A DNA stretch of 64,000 bases from Bremia lactucae (taxonomy: Eukaryota; Oomycota; Peronosporomycetes; Peronosporales; Peronosporaceae), in contig NC_090616.1 in the NCBI RefSeq assembly GCF_004359215.1, positions 3,202,011-3,266,010 of the forward strand, read 5' to 3'. Below, in pieces: positions 36,201 through 45,516 of this stretch; position 1 is the stretch's first letter; each line of letters starts with the position of its first letter. The position numbers were made by a program, and so were the translations under genes. A model generated the notes under the pieces. That model saw only the letters and a list, made by a program, of their open reading frames with translations. It ran no database searches and was not told where the DNA came from.

Positions 36201-37156
36201 ATTCAAGTGTAGGCGCTCATACACTTGATCTTTAAGCGCCTCCGAAGTTAACTTCGGAGATAACTCAATTGCCAATCCTAGAACATAAATTCCTCACGTT
36301 CCGCTTCAGAGATCGCTTGGTGTAGCAACTCTATTTCTAGCCGGATCAGGTGGGTCTTAACAGGACCGTCTGCAAGACCTCCAATAAACACAGTTACCTG
36401 TGTTTGTTCATCTATGAGATGACTAACGATACAATTGACCAGGTATCGTGTATGTTGGGCATAAGCGGAAATGTCACGCTTGCCCTGTTTCAAATCCAGG
36501 AGCTACGCTCGAGCCCTGAATTCAGCACGTGGCGGATTAAATGTTTGATGAGTAGGGTCTTAAAGACCTCATACGACCCAAAGACTAATGGGTCGTGAAG
36601 CTTGAGCCCTAAGGCCGAAATTTGAACAAGTGAAATTTGGCATGTCCAATTTGGCACGTCCGGCTAAATTGGACATGCCAAATTTCACTTTCGTCGCATC
36701 ATCACTTATACGGCGAGCGTCTATGGCGTCGTCTAATTCGACGAAGCATCTCAAAAGTGAGTCGCCTTGACTGCCTTAAACGTTTTGCTTTCTATCTTTA
36801 AGCTTTCGGTTCGACACGAAAGCGTCGGCCCATTAGCAGCATTTAAATGCTGCTGACTCAACAGTTCCATCTGTTGAACACCCTGTTCTCTCAACACCTC
36901 TGTTTGTTCGGAACCTTGCTGGTGAAGCAAGGCTACTTTTTATTAAGCCCCGTCGAGTTCGTGTTGAATGAACTCGGCAATGGCTGCATGCTGTTCATCT
37001 CGGCCCAGAGGGAACAGCATAGCGCCAACGGCTGGCCCGCCTACGACCGAACTCATTCGATCGATCGCTCTCCATTCGAGGTCACTCAAATGAAAGAACC
37101 TCTCACGCGTTGCGTGATAACCTTTTTGAGGGGCTTGGAAGCTCCCTCTTTTTTAT

Positions 37157-37185
37157 GTGGCCGCATTACGACGTGCCCGCCTACA
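37157..37185 (+). repeat. 29-bp end of a Gypsy-B LTR
   Basis: GTGGCCGCATTACGACGTGC and nine more bases are identical to the last 29 bases of the Gypsy-B LTR (32076-32104). They sit in the Gypsy-A leader between PBS and gag. This suggests the right end of the same Gypsy-B insertion whose left end is at 31552. Confidence 0.7.
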
Positions 37186-37206
37186 ACGTGCATGGGTCGT
37201 TTCACG

Positions 37207-37224
37207 GACTACGATGTGCTACCA
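37207..37224 (-). other. Primer-binding site of Gypsy-A6
   Basis: Minus strand TGGTAGCACATCGTAGTC, two bases after the LTR end at 37227. Confidence 0.55.
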
Positions 37225-37226
37225 GG

Positions 37227-37516
37227 TGTAACGGGGCACCTTTAATTAGTGCTGGTCAGTACTAATTAACCTTACACTGATTTCAGTGTAGGTAGAGTGC
37301 CTCAAAATTATACGTACACAAGTATAGAGGAAGGTTTCTAGGTAGCCAAGGGTCTGTAGGGTTGATTTAAATTTAAATGAATTAATCAATAGAACTGATG
37401 TCTTATTGTGTCAATATTACCAAATTTGGTAATATTGGAACTATTAAGTCAATTATTGATGAGGGTAATAAATTTGTTATAGGAATAATATTTACGTAAC
37501 GGAACACCCCATTACA
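37227..37516 (-). repeat. 5' LTR of Gypsy-A6, internally deleted (290 bp)
   Basis: From TGTAATGGGGTGTTCCG (37516, minus) to GGTGCCCCGTTACA (37227). Compared with the 480-bp LTRs it lacks about 190 bp in the middle, between the AGAGGAAGGTTTCTAGGTAG block and GGTTGATTTAAATTTAAATG. It marks the boundary of the repeats with the host genes. Confidence 0.75.
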
Positions 37517-37696
37517 CATTAAAGAACGCAGGCAGCTCTAACGTCTGCAGTAGCACATACAAGGTCTAATTCGACCACCTCTTCATCAGCACCTGTCTTT
37601 CTAAAATGTGCATCCACTAACGTTCACATATGAACAGTAAAGGCACAACCGGATCAGTCGTAGTTTTGTTATTGACTGCCTGCTTAAATTCTATAT

Positions 37697-38227
37697 CTAT
37701 TTGCCACCGCTAAGTAGCATCTCTTTTGCCTGGTTGATTTTAGTAGCTAGAAATGTTGACCCGCCAGTATCCGGGTGGTTAAGTATAAGAAGCTTGCGGT
37801 GTGCATTACGAATTCTCTCTGCCGACGCACTTTCACGCACACCGAGGATGAGCGCTGCCTCGCGTCGAGTCATCCTTTCCTCGAACGGGCCATCATAAAA
37901 GTTACGGTATTTCCACGAGTTCCCTTTTTCGATTTTAGGGCGGCTTTTGTAGGCCGCCCATACTTGCAGCGCATACTTGGCGCTTAACGCAGCGCCAGCT
38001 ACGCCCAAACCAGCAATCAGTGCCGTGTTCTCGCGCTGCGTAGATGCATGGTAGGTGCGAAGGTTTGAAGGCTGCGAGTTTTCCTGATGCTCACGGTATG
38101 ACAACGTGTTTACAGGCTGCCGCCATGCCTGCACGATACGGTTGGAGCGCCCGAGTCGTCGGACGAAGGCCATTCTCTTTAGTGGTTGGATGGCCCGAGA
38201 TATGTGAAAATACATTGTAATTGGCAT
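37697..38227 (-). CDS. PAM18: Mitochondrial import motor J-protein, PAM18/TIM14 (DNAJC15/19) type
   Basis: 176 codons, intron-less. In the family, this protein of the inner-membrane import motor (PAM) stimulates the ATPase of mitochondrial Hsp70 at the TIM23 channel. Seen here: a basic N-terminus (residues 1-62) that could target mitochondria, one hydrophobic segment (about 68-86, ALIAGLGVAGAALSAKYAL), and a C-terminal short J-domain beginning FYDGPFEERMTRREAALILG (110-129). The J-domain has the essential HPD at 151-153 (LNHPDTGGS) and ends KINQAKEMLLSGGK, exactly the TIM14 layout. M1 is used; M5 or M19 are also possible starts. It lies 528 bases downstream of the dehydrogenase gene, same strand. 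No sign of decay. Confidence 0.93.
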   Translation of the reverse strand: MPITMYFHISRAIQPLKRMAFVRRLGRSNRIVQAWRQPVNTLSYREHQENSQPSNLRTYHASTQRENTALIAGLGVAGAALSAKYALQVWAAYKSRPKIEKGNSWKYRNFYDGPFEERMTRREAALILGVRESASAERIRNAHRKLLILNHPDTGGSTFLATKINQAKEMLLSGGK

Positions 38228-38311
38228 TTATTTAAATAAATTAACTGAATCTCTTAAAAGCAATGTTTAATATGATTCAATTTTGCTTAGGACGTTACTG
38301 GTAATAAAAAT

Positions 38312-38745
38312 TTAAACGCGCATATCCTCGCGCACACTAACCACGACGGTAAAACTACTTTGCGTCTCAAATTCTACCTGCATAGACTCACATCTCACGT
38401 ACATTGTTCTTAACAATCCTCCTTTCCAGAAACACATGTCTCCCTCAAGTATAACTCGCATCTCTTTCTCTACTTCATTCCTCGTTCTCTGCTTCTTCTT
38501 CTCTTCCTCTCTCTGTGGCAGCATCTGGTGCAGACACATTCGAAATTGTTGAAGCATTTAAAACCGCAGTTATGTCTTCAACAGAACACTTAACATGCTC
38601 ACATTCAGACAGGAACCTACGAATTGTGCCAGGCGCGTTTTTTATTATCGAACAGGTGGCACCTTACTTAAAGTCATAATGAATCTCGGCGACACAGTAT
38701 ATTTCGACAACCGATATGAAGAAATGCTCATCTGAAAACACGAGG
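38312..38745 (-). other. Coding-like stretch between two host genes, uncertain
   Basis: On the minus strand, a frame from about 38745 reads EHFFISVVEIYCVAEIHYDF, one TAA (about 38674), then IIKNAPGTIRRFLSECEHVK and CSVEDITAVLNAS, ending near 38510. A shifted frame (38557-38312) goes on with RNEVEKEMRVILEGDMCFWK and MYVRCESMQVEFETQSS. The composition looks protein-like, but I know no match, and there is a stop and a frame change. GTAAGG at the stop could be an intron donor. It may simply be the 3' UTR of the dehydrogenase gene and the promoter of PAM18. Confidence 0.2.
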
Positions 38746-38755
38746 TTCAGTAGAC

Positions 38756-40021
38756 TTAGAGAAGCTCCTGCTTGATCAATCGGGCGATGGTACTGAGCTG
38801 AACGTTGCTAGTGCCGCCGTAAATAGAACCAACCTTGCAGTCTCGGTAATACTTCTCGGCCAACAGTTGCTTCGAGAAACCAATACCACCCATTAGCTCG
38901 ATGCATTTCGACGATGTTCGTTCTGCCACGCGCGAAGCGTGAAGCTTTGCCATGCAGGATGCCTTGACGAATTCATGGCCAGCATCCTTCAGTCTTGCGG
39001 CGTTGTAGACGAGCAGTCGCGCACTTTCAATATCCACCGCCAGATCAGCGTACTGGTGTTGCATCGCCTGAAAGTCGCCAATGACACGTCCAAACTGCTT
39101 ACGCTCGAATAGGTACGGCATCGCATGGCGGTACGCGCCTTCAGCAATGCCAAGCTGTTGTGCTGCAATACCGATGCGGCCTTCATTCAGCTTACCAATG
39201 GCGATGGCGTAGCCTTGGCCAACCTTGCCCAGAACTTTTTCGCGAGGAATCTTGACATCCTCTAAAATGACGGAGCACGTGGAAGACGCATTCAGGCCAA
39301 GCTTGTTCTCCGGTGGCCCATATGAAAGTCCGGGCAAGCCTCTTTCAACAATAAAACAAGTTATGCCCTTGTAGCCAATGGACGGGTCCACGGTGGCCAT
39401 GACTAAAAATACGTCAGCGTGCGCGACGTTAGAAATCCACATCTTTTCACCATTCAAAGTGTAGTAACTCGCATCAGCAGAAATGTCAGCTGTCGTCTTC
39501 AGGGAAAACGCGTCACTCCCCGCCTCAGGTTCTGTCAAACAGAAACTTCCAACCGTGTTTGTGGACAAACGTGGGAGATATTCCTGACGCTGCTCCTCTG
39601 TGCCGAAGCCCTGAAAAACGTTACTTACTACTGTATTCTGCAGGTCACACAAAAGTCCAACGCTCGCGTCGACACGTGACAACTCTTCGATGGTTAGGAT
39701 CAAGCTCATAAACGAAGCCCCTACACCGCCATACTCCATCGGAATCTCCACCGACATCAAACCATTATCAAAAAGTCCCTTGATAACCTCAGGCGTCATT
39801 TCACCTGCTTCGTCCATGCTCCGGACTTGAGGTTGGACTACGCCAGCAGCAAAGCGAGACACTGAATCCTTAAACATTTTTTCTTCTTCCGTCAAGACCG
39901 TCAGTGGTATTGGCGGAGAAGGAAGAGAATCACGTGCGCTGGTGATGCTGCTTCGCCATCGAGCAGCGCCGGCCACGGATGCCTTGGCCGCGCGTCCCAA
40001 AATCAACTTACTGGCAAGCAT
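38756..40021 (-). CDS. ACADSB: Short/branched-chain acyl-CoA dehydrogenase (ACADSB type), mitochondrial
   Basis: 421 codons, intron-less. The family is FAD-dependent and oxidises short branched acyl-CoAs (for example 2-methylbutyryl-CoA, isoleucine breakdown), passing electrons to ETF in the mitochondrial matrix. Residues 1-35 are basic and S/A-rich, like a presequence. The ACAD domains follow: N-terminal helices (TEEEKMFKDSVSRFAAGVVQ), middle beta domain with the FAD/substrate motif FCLTEPEAGSDAFSLKT (160-176) and MWISNVAHADVFLVMA, and C-terminal helices (LNEGRIGIAAQQLGIAEGAY, RKQFGRVIGDFQAMQHQ, CIELMGGIGFSK). Length matches human ACADSB. Oddity: the catalytic-base motif, normally YEGT/A-S, is YGGTSN (401-406), with Gly402 (GGC, 38818-38816) in place of Glu. 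The alternative Glu position of IVD/LCAD is also Gly (281). Confidence 0.93.
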   Translation of the reverse strand: MLASKLILGRAAKASVAGAARWRSSITSARDSLPSPPIPLTVLTEEEKMFKDSVSRFAAGVVQPQVRSMDEAGEMTPEVIKGLFDNGLMSVEIPMEYGGVGASFMSLILTIEELSRVDASVGLLCDLQNTVVSNVFQGFGTEEQRQEYLPRLSTNTVGSFCLTEPEAGSDAFSLKTTADISADASYYTLNGEKMWISNVAHADVFLVMATVDPSIGYKGITCFIVERGLPGLSYGPPENKLGLNASSTCSVILEDVKIPREKVLGKVGQGYAIAIGKLNEGRIGIAAQQLGIAEGAYRHAMPYLFERKQFGRVIGDFQAMQHQYADLAVDIESARLLVYNAARLKDAGHEFVKASCMAKLHASRVAERTSSKCIELMGGIGFSKQLLAEKYYRDCKVGSIYGGTSNVQLSTIARLIKQELL

Positions 40022-41199
40022 TTAAATGTGTCGATGTTTACAAATTGAAGAATGAGACACGTTTTGCTTTTTTCACTAACTTCAAGCTGCATCAAATCCT
40101 GAGGAAAGGATGCATATTGGTGCATTTCACAAATTAGATTTATCAATCTGGTTATTTTGAAAAGACCCAAACAGAATTATAGTTATATTAATGATATGCA
40201 AATTTGACTGTATCTGGCTTGCAACACGTTCGTAGCAATATTAATCAGCGGGAGCTATTTTTTTTCGAAAATGTTGACAGACTGTGCTACGAAGAATGCA
40301 AAATGCAGCGAATAAGCGAATGGAGATAGTTCAAAGGTGCGATGTATTTCATGTTTGTGCAAAGGCAGCTCTGTGATTCAGTGTTGTTGGACGATTCCCT
40401 GCTTTTCAACATTTGGTGGACAGAGGTGGCTCAAATTACGCTTAAACCGAGCATGATCATACTGAGCGCAAATTAAAGTTTTTTGTTCTAATTACATGTA
40501 GGTTGCTTCCACGTTACTAGGACCGAAAGAAAATGATTGCGAAGTGTAGATTATTTACCTGACGAGGAATGGGCCAAATGTTGCGATACAATCGTCGACA
40601 CGTCATACGACTAATGTCAAAACTGGCGAGGTGACATGGACGAGACTGATAAAGTGTTCGTTAGTAGAAAATAACTGCTACAGCAGCATCGTGGTCAGCG
40701 GAAGAGGGTGGTACAAATGTCACGACATCACTAGGCTCAGAACAGATGCTGCCAAATGAGGCTGACAATCTTTAAGACTTCATGAAACAGAATCATGTCA
40801 AGGTTGGCTTTTGAGCAATTTATGCGGCGTGACACTTCTAAAACAACAGCAATATAGATGCTTCGAACATGCAGCACGATGTACTCACTATTAGAATACA
40901 CGAAATATAAAGTCATCTGTCAATATTAGAATAAGTGAATTTTGGAGATCTGCGGCACTCTCTTAATTCGACATGGCTATGTCGGGCAAAATTCCCGAAG
41001 TGGAAAGAGTGAACCATGGGCATCGTACAGCTGGCGCCCCAATATCGACATAACTTCATATTCTCAGCAAATTCCAAATACATTAAAAACAGGCATTCTC
41101 GCAACTACATTTATCACGATTAAATAAAAGGCTCCACTGTCGTGTGAACTTGGTGTCGTGCGTTCAATCCGCACTGCACTATCGTAAACTTTAAATCGC
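40022..41199. other. Intergenic, no gene seen
   Basis: Upstream region of the dehydrogenase gene and downstream of the hypothetical gene at 41200. Only short ORFs. It is AT-rich and, unlike the flanks, free of recognisable LTR or pol sequence. The promoter of the dehydrogenase should lie just above 40021, but I see no clear motif. Confidence 0.45.
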
Positions 41200-41616
41200 C
41201 TAATAAAAGGCAAATCCAGCGTCTTGAAAAAACGGGTTGCAATTAACCGGGGTTCGCATCGTCGACGCGACGTCGACGCGTCCGCGTTTGAGCATGGGCT
41301 CGTCTTCACTTCCAAAGTGGCTACTAGTCCGGGCTCGAGACGCATGCGTGGCATACTGCGGCGTTGGGAACATCATGGCAGGTGGTGCGTTCCACGCGAC
41401 GCCATTTGGGACGCTCGCTCGCCACTGATAGTCGGTATTGTCGTTCGTTGCGATGCCACCTGCTAATTCGTTCAGCAGACCGTTGCCATCCTGGCGAGCG
41501 TTGGTGCCTGGAGTAGGCTGCTGATTCAGCACGTCGTCGTCTTCGAGTAAAAGCCTCAGCAGCTCCTGCATCATTGCTAGCTCCTCGGCGTTAAACCCCG
41601 CAAAGAACGGTTCCAT
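41200..41616 (-). CDS. Hypothetical protein, acidic N-terminus
   Basis: An open frame of 138 codons from the ATG at 41616; it extends to 41715 with a less convincing start. Residues 1-35 are acidic and leucine-rich (MEPFFAGFNAEELAMMQELL, LEDDDVLNQQ), followed by a polar, Asn/Ala/Pro-rich part and a short basic patch (MLKRGRVD) that could be a nuclear signal. No named domain. Higher G+C than the flanks and a position next to two host genes argue for a real, perhaps lineage-specific gene. An intron upstream cannot be ruled out. Confidence 0.45.
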   Translation of the reverse strand: MEPFFAGFNAEELAMMQELLRLLLEDDDVLNQQPTPGTNARQDGNGLLNELAGGIATNDNTDYQWRASVPNGVAWNAPPAMMFPTPQYATHASRARTSSHFGSEDEPMLKRGRVDVASTMRTPVNCNPFFQDAGFAFY

Positions 41617-42705
41617 TTCAACAGTTGCGCTCGTCTTTGGTGCGTCTTCTGTACGAACAGCGGAAAAGCGGGAATGGCAGCAAATTTGATATAAAATACC
41701 TAGGCCCGCATTCAAGCAAGTCCTTTATTAATGTGCTTCCCATCTGAAGGAATCTGCAAGAAGGCGACGAATGCCATCCGGTGATGCAAGTGCTAGGGAA
41801 GACAGATGGTGGCGACCGAATTGTATGCTTAAGTACGATAAACGTCACCTTGAGGGTAAATTAAGGCAGCATATTCATGCCTTTTCCCATCCTTCAACGT
41901 CGTTTTCTATATTTTGTGTTGATAATCCTTCTTTCTTCGATCTTATGCAATATAAAGTTGACTTAAGCAATTTTAATGCATTTTGTGCCATTGATCCAGC
42001 TCCTGGCCTCCAGGCAAGCAAGGACGGTTCGAATTAGCTTTCCCATCCCAAGCAAGAACTAAACAACTTCACGAGCAACCATGATACCTAACAAGACCAG
42101 CGATAAGAAAAAGCCGAACATGAGCAAGCAACAATCGCCATATCGTCTAGCACTCGACTCTCCCACTTTGCCTACACATCTTACCTGCGCGGCAAAAGCA
42201 TCTTGAAATTACGAAAGGATTTTGTGTCAAAACTAAGGTGAATGGATTAACAATAAGAAAACAGTGATCAGTGACCTCGAAGCAGCAGGATGAGGACAAA
42301 GTAGCAGCTGGCTTGCAATTGTTCATGGTATTGAAAACTCTAGAGCGACTTGAAACAAGCAAAAAAACTGAATATGGCTTCGCGAAAGCAGCAATAATAA
42401 TCAGGGATGAGCAGCGTGTCGAGATGTTTCAAGTGCCGGTGACATTAATGATCCCACATAATAGTTCACATATGAAAACGCTATTTGCATCTTTTTTCTA
42501 CAAGACTTCGAGATAGCAAAATTTAAGGTTACTACTTCCCGTGAAGACGACGAGAAAGTCGATAATTGATGTACTCACATTTGATGCTAAGTCTAGTACT
42601 GAGGTTAGAATGTAGACGGCAGGAATGACACCTGATATGTACGTTTTGCCAAAATAAATAAATTGTGTGGATAAAGCGACAGGAAGCACTTTTTTGTAGG
42701 ATAGG
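41617..42705. other. Mostly unassigned; small plus-strand ORFs
   Basis: Two small plus-strand frames may be exons of one gene: 42081-42206 (starts MIPNKTSDKKKPNMSKQQSP) and 42271-42516 (MTSKQQDEDKVAAGLQLFMV). The GTGAATGG...AAAACAG sequence between them has intron-like ends. No domain is recognised. The right end carries the target site AGTAT of Gypsy-C (42706-42710). Confidence 0.25.
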
Positions 42706-42710
42706 AGTAT

Positions 42711-43144
42711 TGTAACGGTGTGTTTCGTTACATGAATAACACTTAAAGTATGCTCATAAATAAATTATCTAAAAGGTAGGTAATATTTGAAGAATATTTC
42801 TTTACATGGTAATATTCTAAAAGCTTATCCATTGGTAGATATGAACCATTATATCTCCTTTCTCCGCGATCCAGTCAGCGCTGGACGCGCGCAAAGAGAG
42901 AGACAGATTAGACTCTATTACATGTTTGTATTAGATTATAATTAAGTTAATATTAAATATATAGAAACAGAAGAACTTAATTATATTAATACAGGTATTT
43001 ATTAATCTTCTTTAAAGCAAATGTTTAAAGAGAGTCTTCCTTTGCACGTACTAGTGTACGCGAAGTAACGTGAGGCATCACTTGCACTGAGGCAGTGCGA
43101 AGTGGACTTGTACTGAAGCAGTACAAGTCGGCAGTGCCGTTATA
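42711..43144 (+). repeat. 5' LTR of Gypsy-C (434 bp)
   Basis: TGTAACGGTGTGTTTCGTTA to GGCAGTGCCGTTATA (last bases mutated from GTTACA). Shared blocks with the 3' LTR: TAAAAGCTTATCCATTGGTA, CAGTCAGCGCTGGACGCGCG, CTGAGGCAGTGCGAAGTG. Confidence 0.88.
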
Positions 43145-43146
43145 CC

Positions 43147-43166
43147 TGGTAACACTTTGTAGTCCG
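43147..43166 (+). other. Primer-binding site of Gypsy-C
   Basis: TGGTAACACTTTGTAGTCCG, two bases after the LTR. It is almost the same as the PBS of Gypsy-A (TGGTAGCACTTTGAAGTCCG at 61505), so the families probably share a primer. Confidence 0.6.
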
Positions 43167-43194
43167 TCGAAAGACCACAGTTCCATCATCTAAC

Positions 43195-44320
43195 ATGGAC
43201 ATGTCAGATGATAATGGAAATACGCCTCACGTCTCACGTGATAGCTACTCCTTTCTAAGTGACATAAAAAGGAGTGCCGTCGAGCGATGCCATCTTGGCC
43301 ATGCTGTCCGGTTTGGACAGAGATGCCCCCCAAACAGCCATCGCCAGTTCATATAACATGAACTTGACGAGGCGAAGGAGAAGTTAGCCTTGCTTTATCA
43401 GCAAGGCTTTCAACAGGCAGAACTGTTGAGGTTACAACAGGTACAGACCCCTGTACCTGGGATGACGCACACGTGTCGTCTCGATACCTTAAATATTGAC
43501 AACTCTAAGTATAAGGGAGTCGAAGAAGACTTTCTCTTAATATGGTTTGTCGAGTTGGACGATGCCATAAGGGCTCGTCACATTATCGACGAGCAAATGC
43601 AAGTCGCATTTGCTGAGTCACGCTTGGCAGGTCGTGCCAAAACTTGGGCATTAGGCCTTAAAGTTGCGCGACCCACATGTCTTTAAGTCGCTAAAGGCTT
43701 TAAAACCCTGGCTTAAATAGACGTTTGAATTGCCGAGGGCTGAGTTCAGAGCTCGATCAAAGCTTCTGAAACCCAAGCAAGGCAAGCGTGATGTTCACGC
43801 TAACGCCCACCACATACGACTCTTAGAGAGTTGAATCACAAACAACCCAGTTCATCAACACGCGTTGATACGGTGTTCATGCAAGGTCTTACGGATGGTC
43901 TCGTAAAGACCCAACTGTTCCGCTTGGAACTGGATACGCTTGAAGAAGCAATATCCATTGCGGAACAGGAGGACTTTAGTTTGAGACAAGCTCAAACTAG
44001 TTCGTCATCGTATCGTCCTTAAAGACGACACGAGCTTGGAGGTCTATAACCTATGGACCTCTCTTATGTGGAAAGCGAGAAACCTCGCTATTCGAACATA
44101 AGCGATTGCAGAAATGCAACCGCTGTCAAAATTCAGAGCACTACACTCTTGAGTGTAGTGCTCCACGCCCAGTGCCGAGAGGTACTGAACGTAATTATGG
44201 ACCGAAGGTAAAAAAGGACAACGGTCGCGGGTCCGACGGTTGTTGCGAAATCGCAACAGCGAAGTGGACCGCCAAAAAAACGGTCGGGTTCAGTAGGGGC
44301 ACAACGCCTTACTGATCCAG
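43195..44320 (+). pseudogene. Gypsy-C gag
   Basis: ATG 43195 (MDMSDDNGNTPHVSRDSYSF), in frame through one TAA (about 43354, a CAA in relatives) to 43686. This covers HELDEAKEKLALLYQQGFQQ and the capsid start FVELDDAIRARHIIDEQMQV, ESRLAGRAKTWALGLK. A shift follows, then 43831-44022 (GLTDGLVKTQLFRLELDTLE, AISIAEQEDFSLRQAQTSSS). The knuckle region (44080-44200) is CNRCQN..HYTLECSAPRPVP, that is C-x2-C-x4-H-x4-C. The order matches Gypsy-A gag. Confidence 0.8.
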
Positions 44321-44339
44321 CAACCTCAAGATAATTTGC

Positions 44340-45510
44340 AAATCTCTTGACTAAAGTTGCTCCGGACAGACAATCATTATGTGTCTCTGCACCTGGTGAT
44401 GAGGTATCCCTCATCACCTTGAAATTGAAAGTGACAAATGATTCGTCACTTAGAGCCCTAGTGGACTATGGAGCGTCGAATAACTTTATTCGTCGCCAGT
44501 CGCTAGAGGGTCGTTGGCTCAAGTATGTTGAGCGCGACATCCCTCCAACGAGGATGACGGTGCGTCTAGCGACAGGCGCATCGGTAACAGTAATGAAACG
44601 CGTAGTGAAGTTTCACTACACGCTAAAAAAATTTACATTACGATGATGATTTCATCGTACTGGATTAGGATGACAAATTTGATGTCATCCTAGGACTACC
44701 TTGGCTCAGAAAATATGAGCCAAGGATTAGCTGGCAACATCGATCCGTAAAGATGCCTGCCACTTGTTCATCAGATGGCCATCTGATGAACGTCTTGGAG
44801 CGTGTGGATGTACTACGAGGCAGTACGATGGTCTCACTTGTGCTACGGTCGTTAGTACGACTGCACAAGATCACAGTGATTACTAATCACCCTGCGGAGT
44901 CAGCTGCCGACGGCTGTGCGAATGCACAGGCAGCACCGAAGGTCCACTCGAATAAGTCGAGTGGATTGAGATATGAATGTATGCCTAGCGGGCGACATTC
45001 AAGGAAGATACCGGTTGTCCAAAATGGACAACACGATGATCCTAGGTCGAGTAGAGAGTCGACCGTAGAGGACCCGACTCTGATAGCGCAATCACAGTCT
45101 GAAACCGTTGAGGGAATAAGTCTCCACGTACTTGAGTTGAAATATCCTCAAATAGTTTCTTCTAAAGTGACTAGACTTTAGCATCCGGAGGGATTGATCC
45201 TTTGGCAGCCTGTGGATAAATTCCTGGAAGATATCGTGACATTGAATGTCTTGGTTAATGACAGATCAAGAATAGGCGCTTATACTCTTGATCTGTATGC
45301 GCCATGAAGTTAACTTCGGAGATAACTCAATTACCAACCCTAGAACCTAAGCGATTCTTGAGAGATCTGCATAGTGGTAGAATCAAGCAGATCTGCCTAC
45401 TCGTCACAGAGGATGAATACATAACCGATATTCAGTCAGCGGTAATTTTTGCAGAGAACGAACGGGTTCTCAGCAGCTCATCGATAGACGATGTGTCTTC
45501 GATGTGAAGA
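44340..45510 (+). pseudogene. Gypsy-C protease and protease-RT linker
   Basis: Frame 44347-44646: SAPGDEVSLITLKLKV, then ALVDYGASNNFIRRQSLEGR. This is the aspartic protease motif, with Tyr where Ser or Thr normally follows the catalytic Asp. Next, after a stop, DVILGLPWLRKYEPRISWQH (the second protease signature, ILGxxW). The linker (44753-45181) is polar and without known domain. It ends with the family motif VLVNDRSRIGAYTLDLYAP and the spacer before RT. Confidence 0.75.
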
Positions 45511-45516
45511 CTCGGA

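Larger units (their letters stand above)
33205..37226 (-). mobile_element. Gypsy-A copy A6, near duplicate of A5
   Basis: 33205-37156 repeats 27485-31520 with scattered differences (roughly one to two per hundred bases by eye) and a few indels. It shares A5's head-to-head RNase H, inverted RT palm (about 34280-34480) and inverted gag-end/protease segment (about 35090-36280; frames 35607-35813 and 36041-36235 on plus). RT thumb frame at 34496-33966, RT fingers 34714-34493, gag end 36493-36278, gag start near 37080 (MSSVVGGPAVGAM). Unlike A5 it keeps its PBS and 5' LTR. The palindrome at 28508-28624 is absent. Confidence 0.8.

Noticed and set aside
41064..41354. Minus ORF of 96 codons next to the hypothetical gene
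   Set aside because: Overlaps the end of the better candidate 41200-41616 in another frame and lacks protein-like features.
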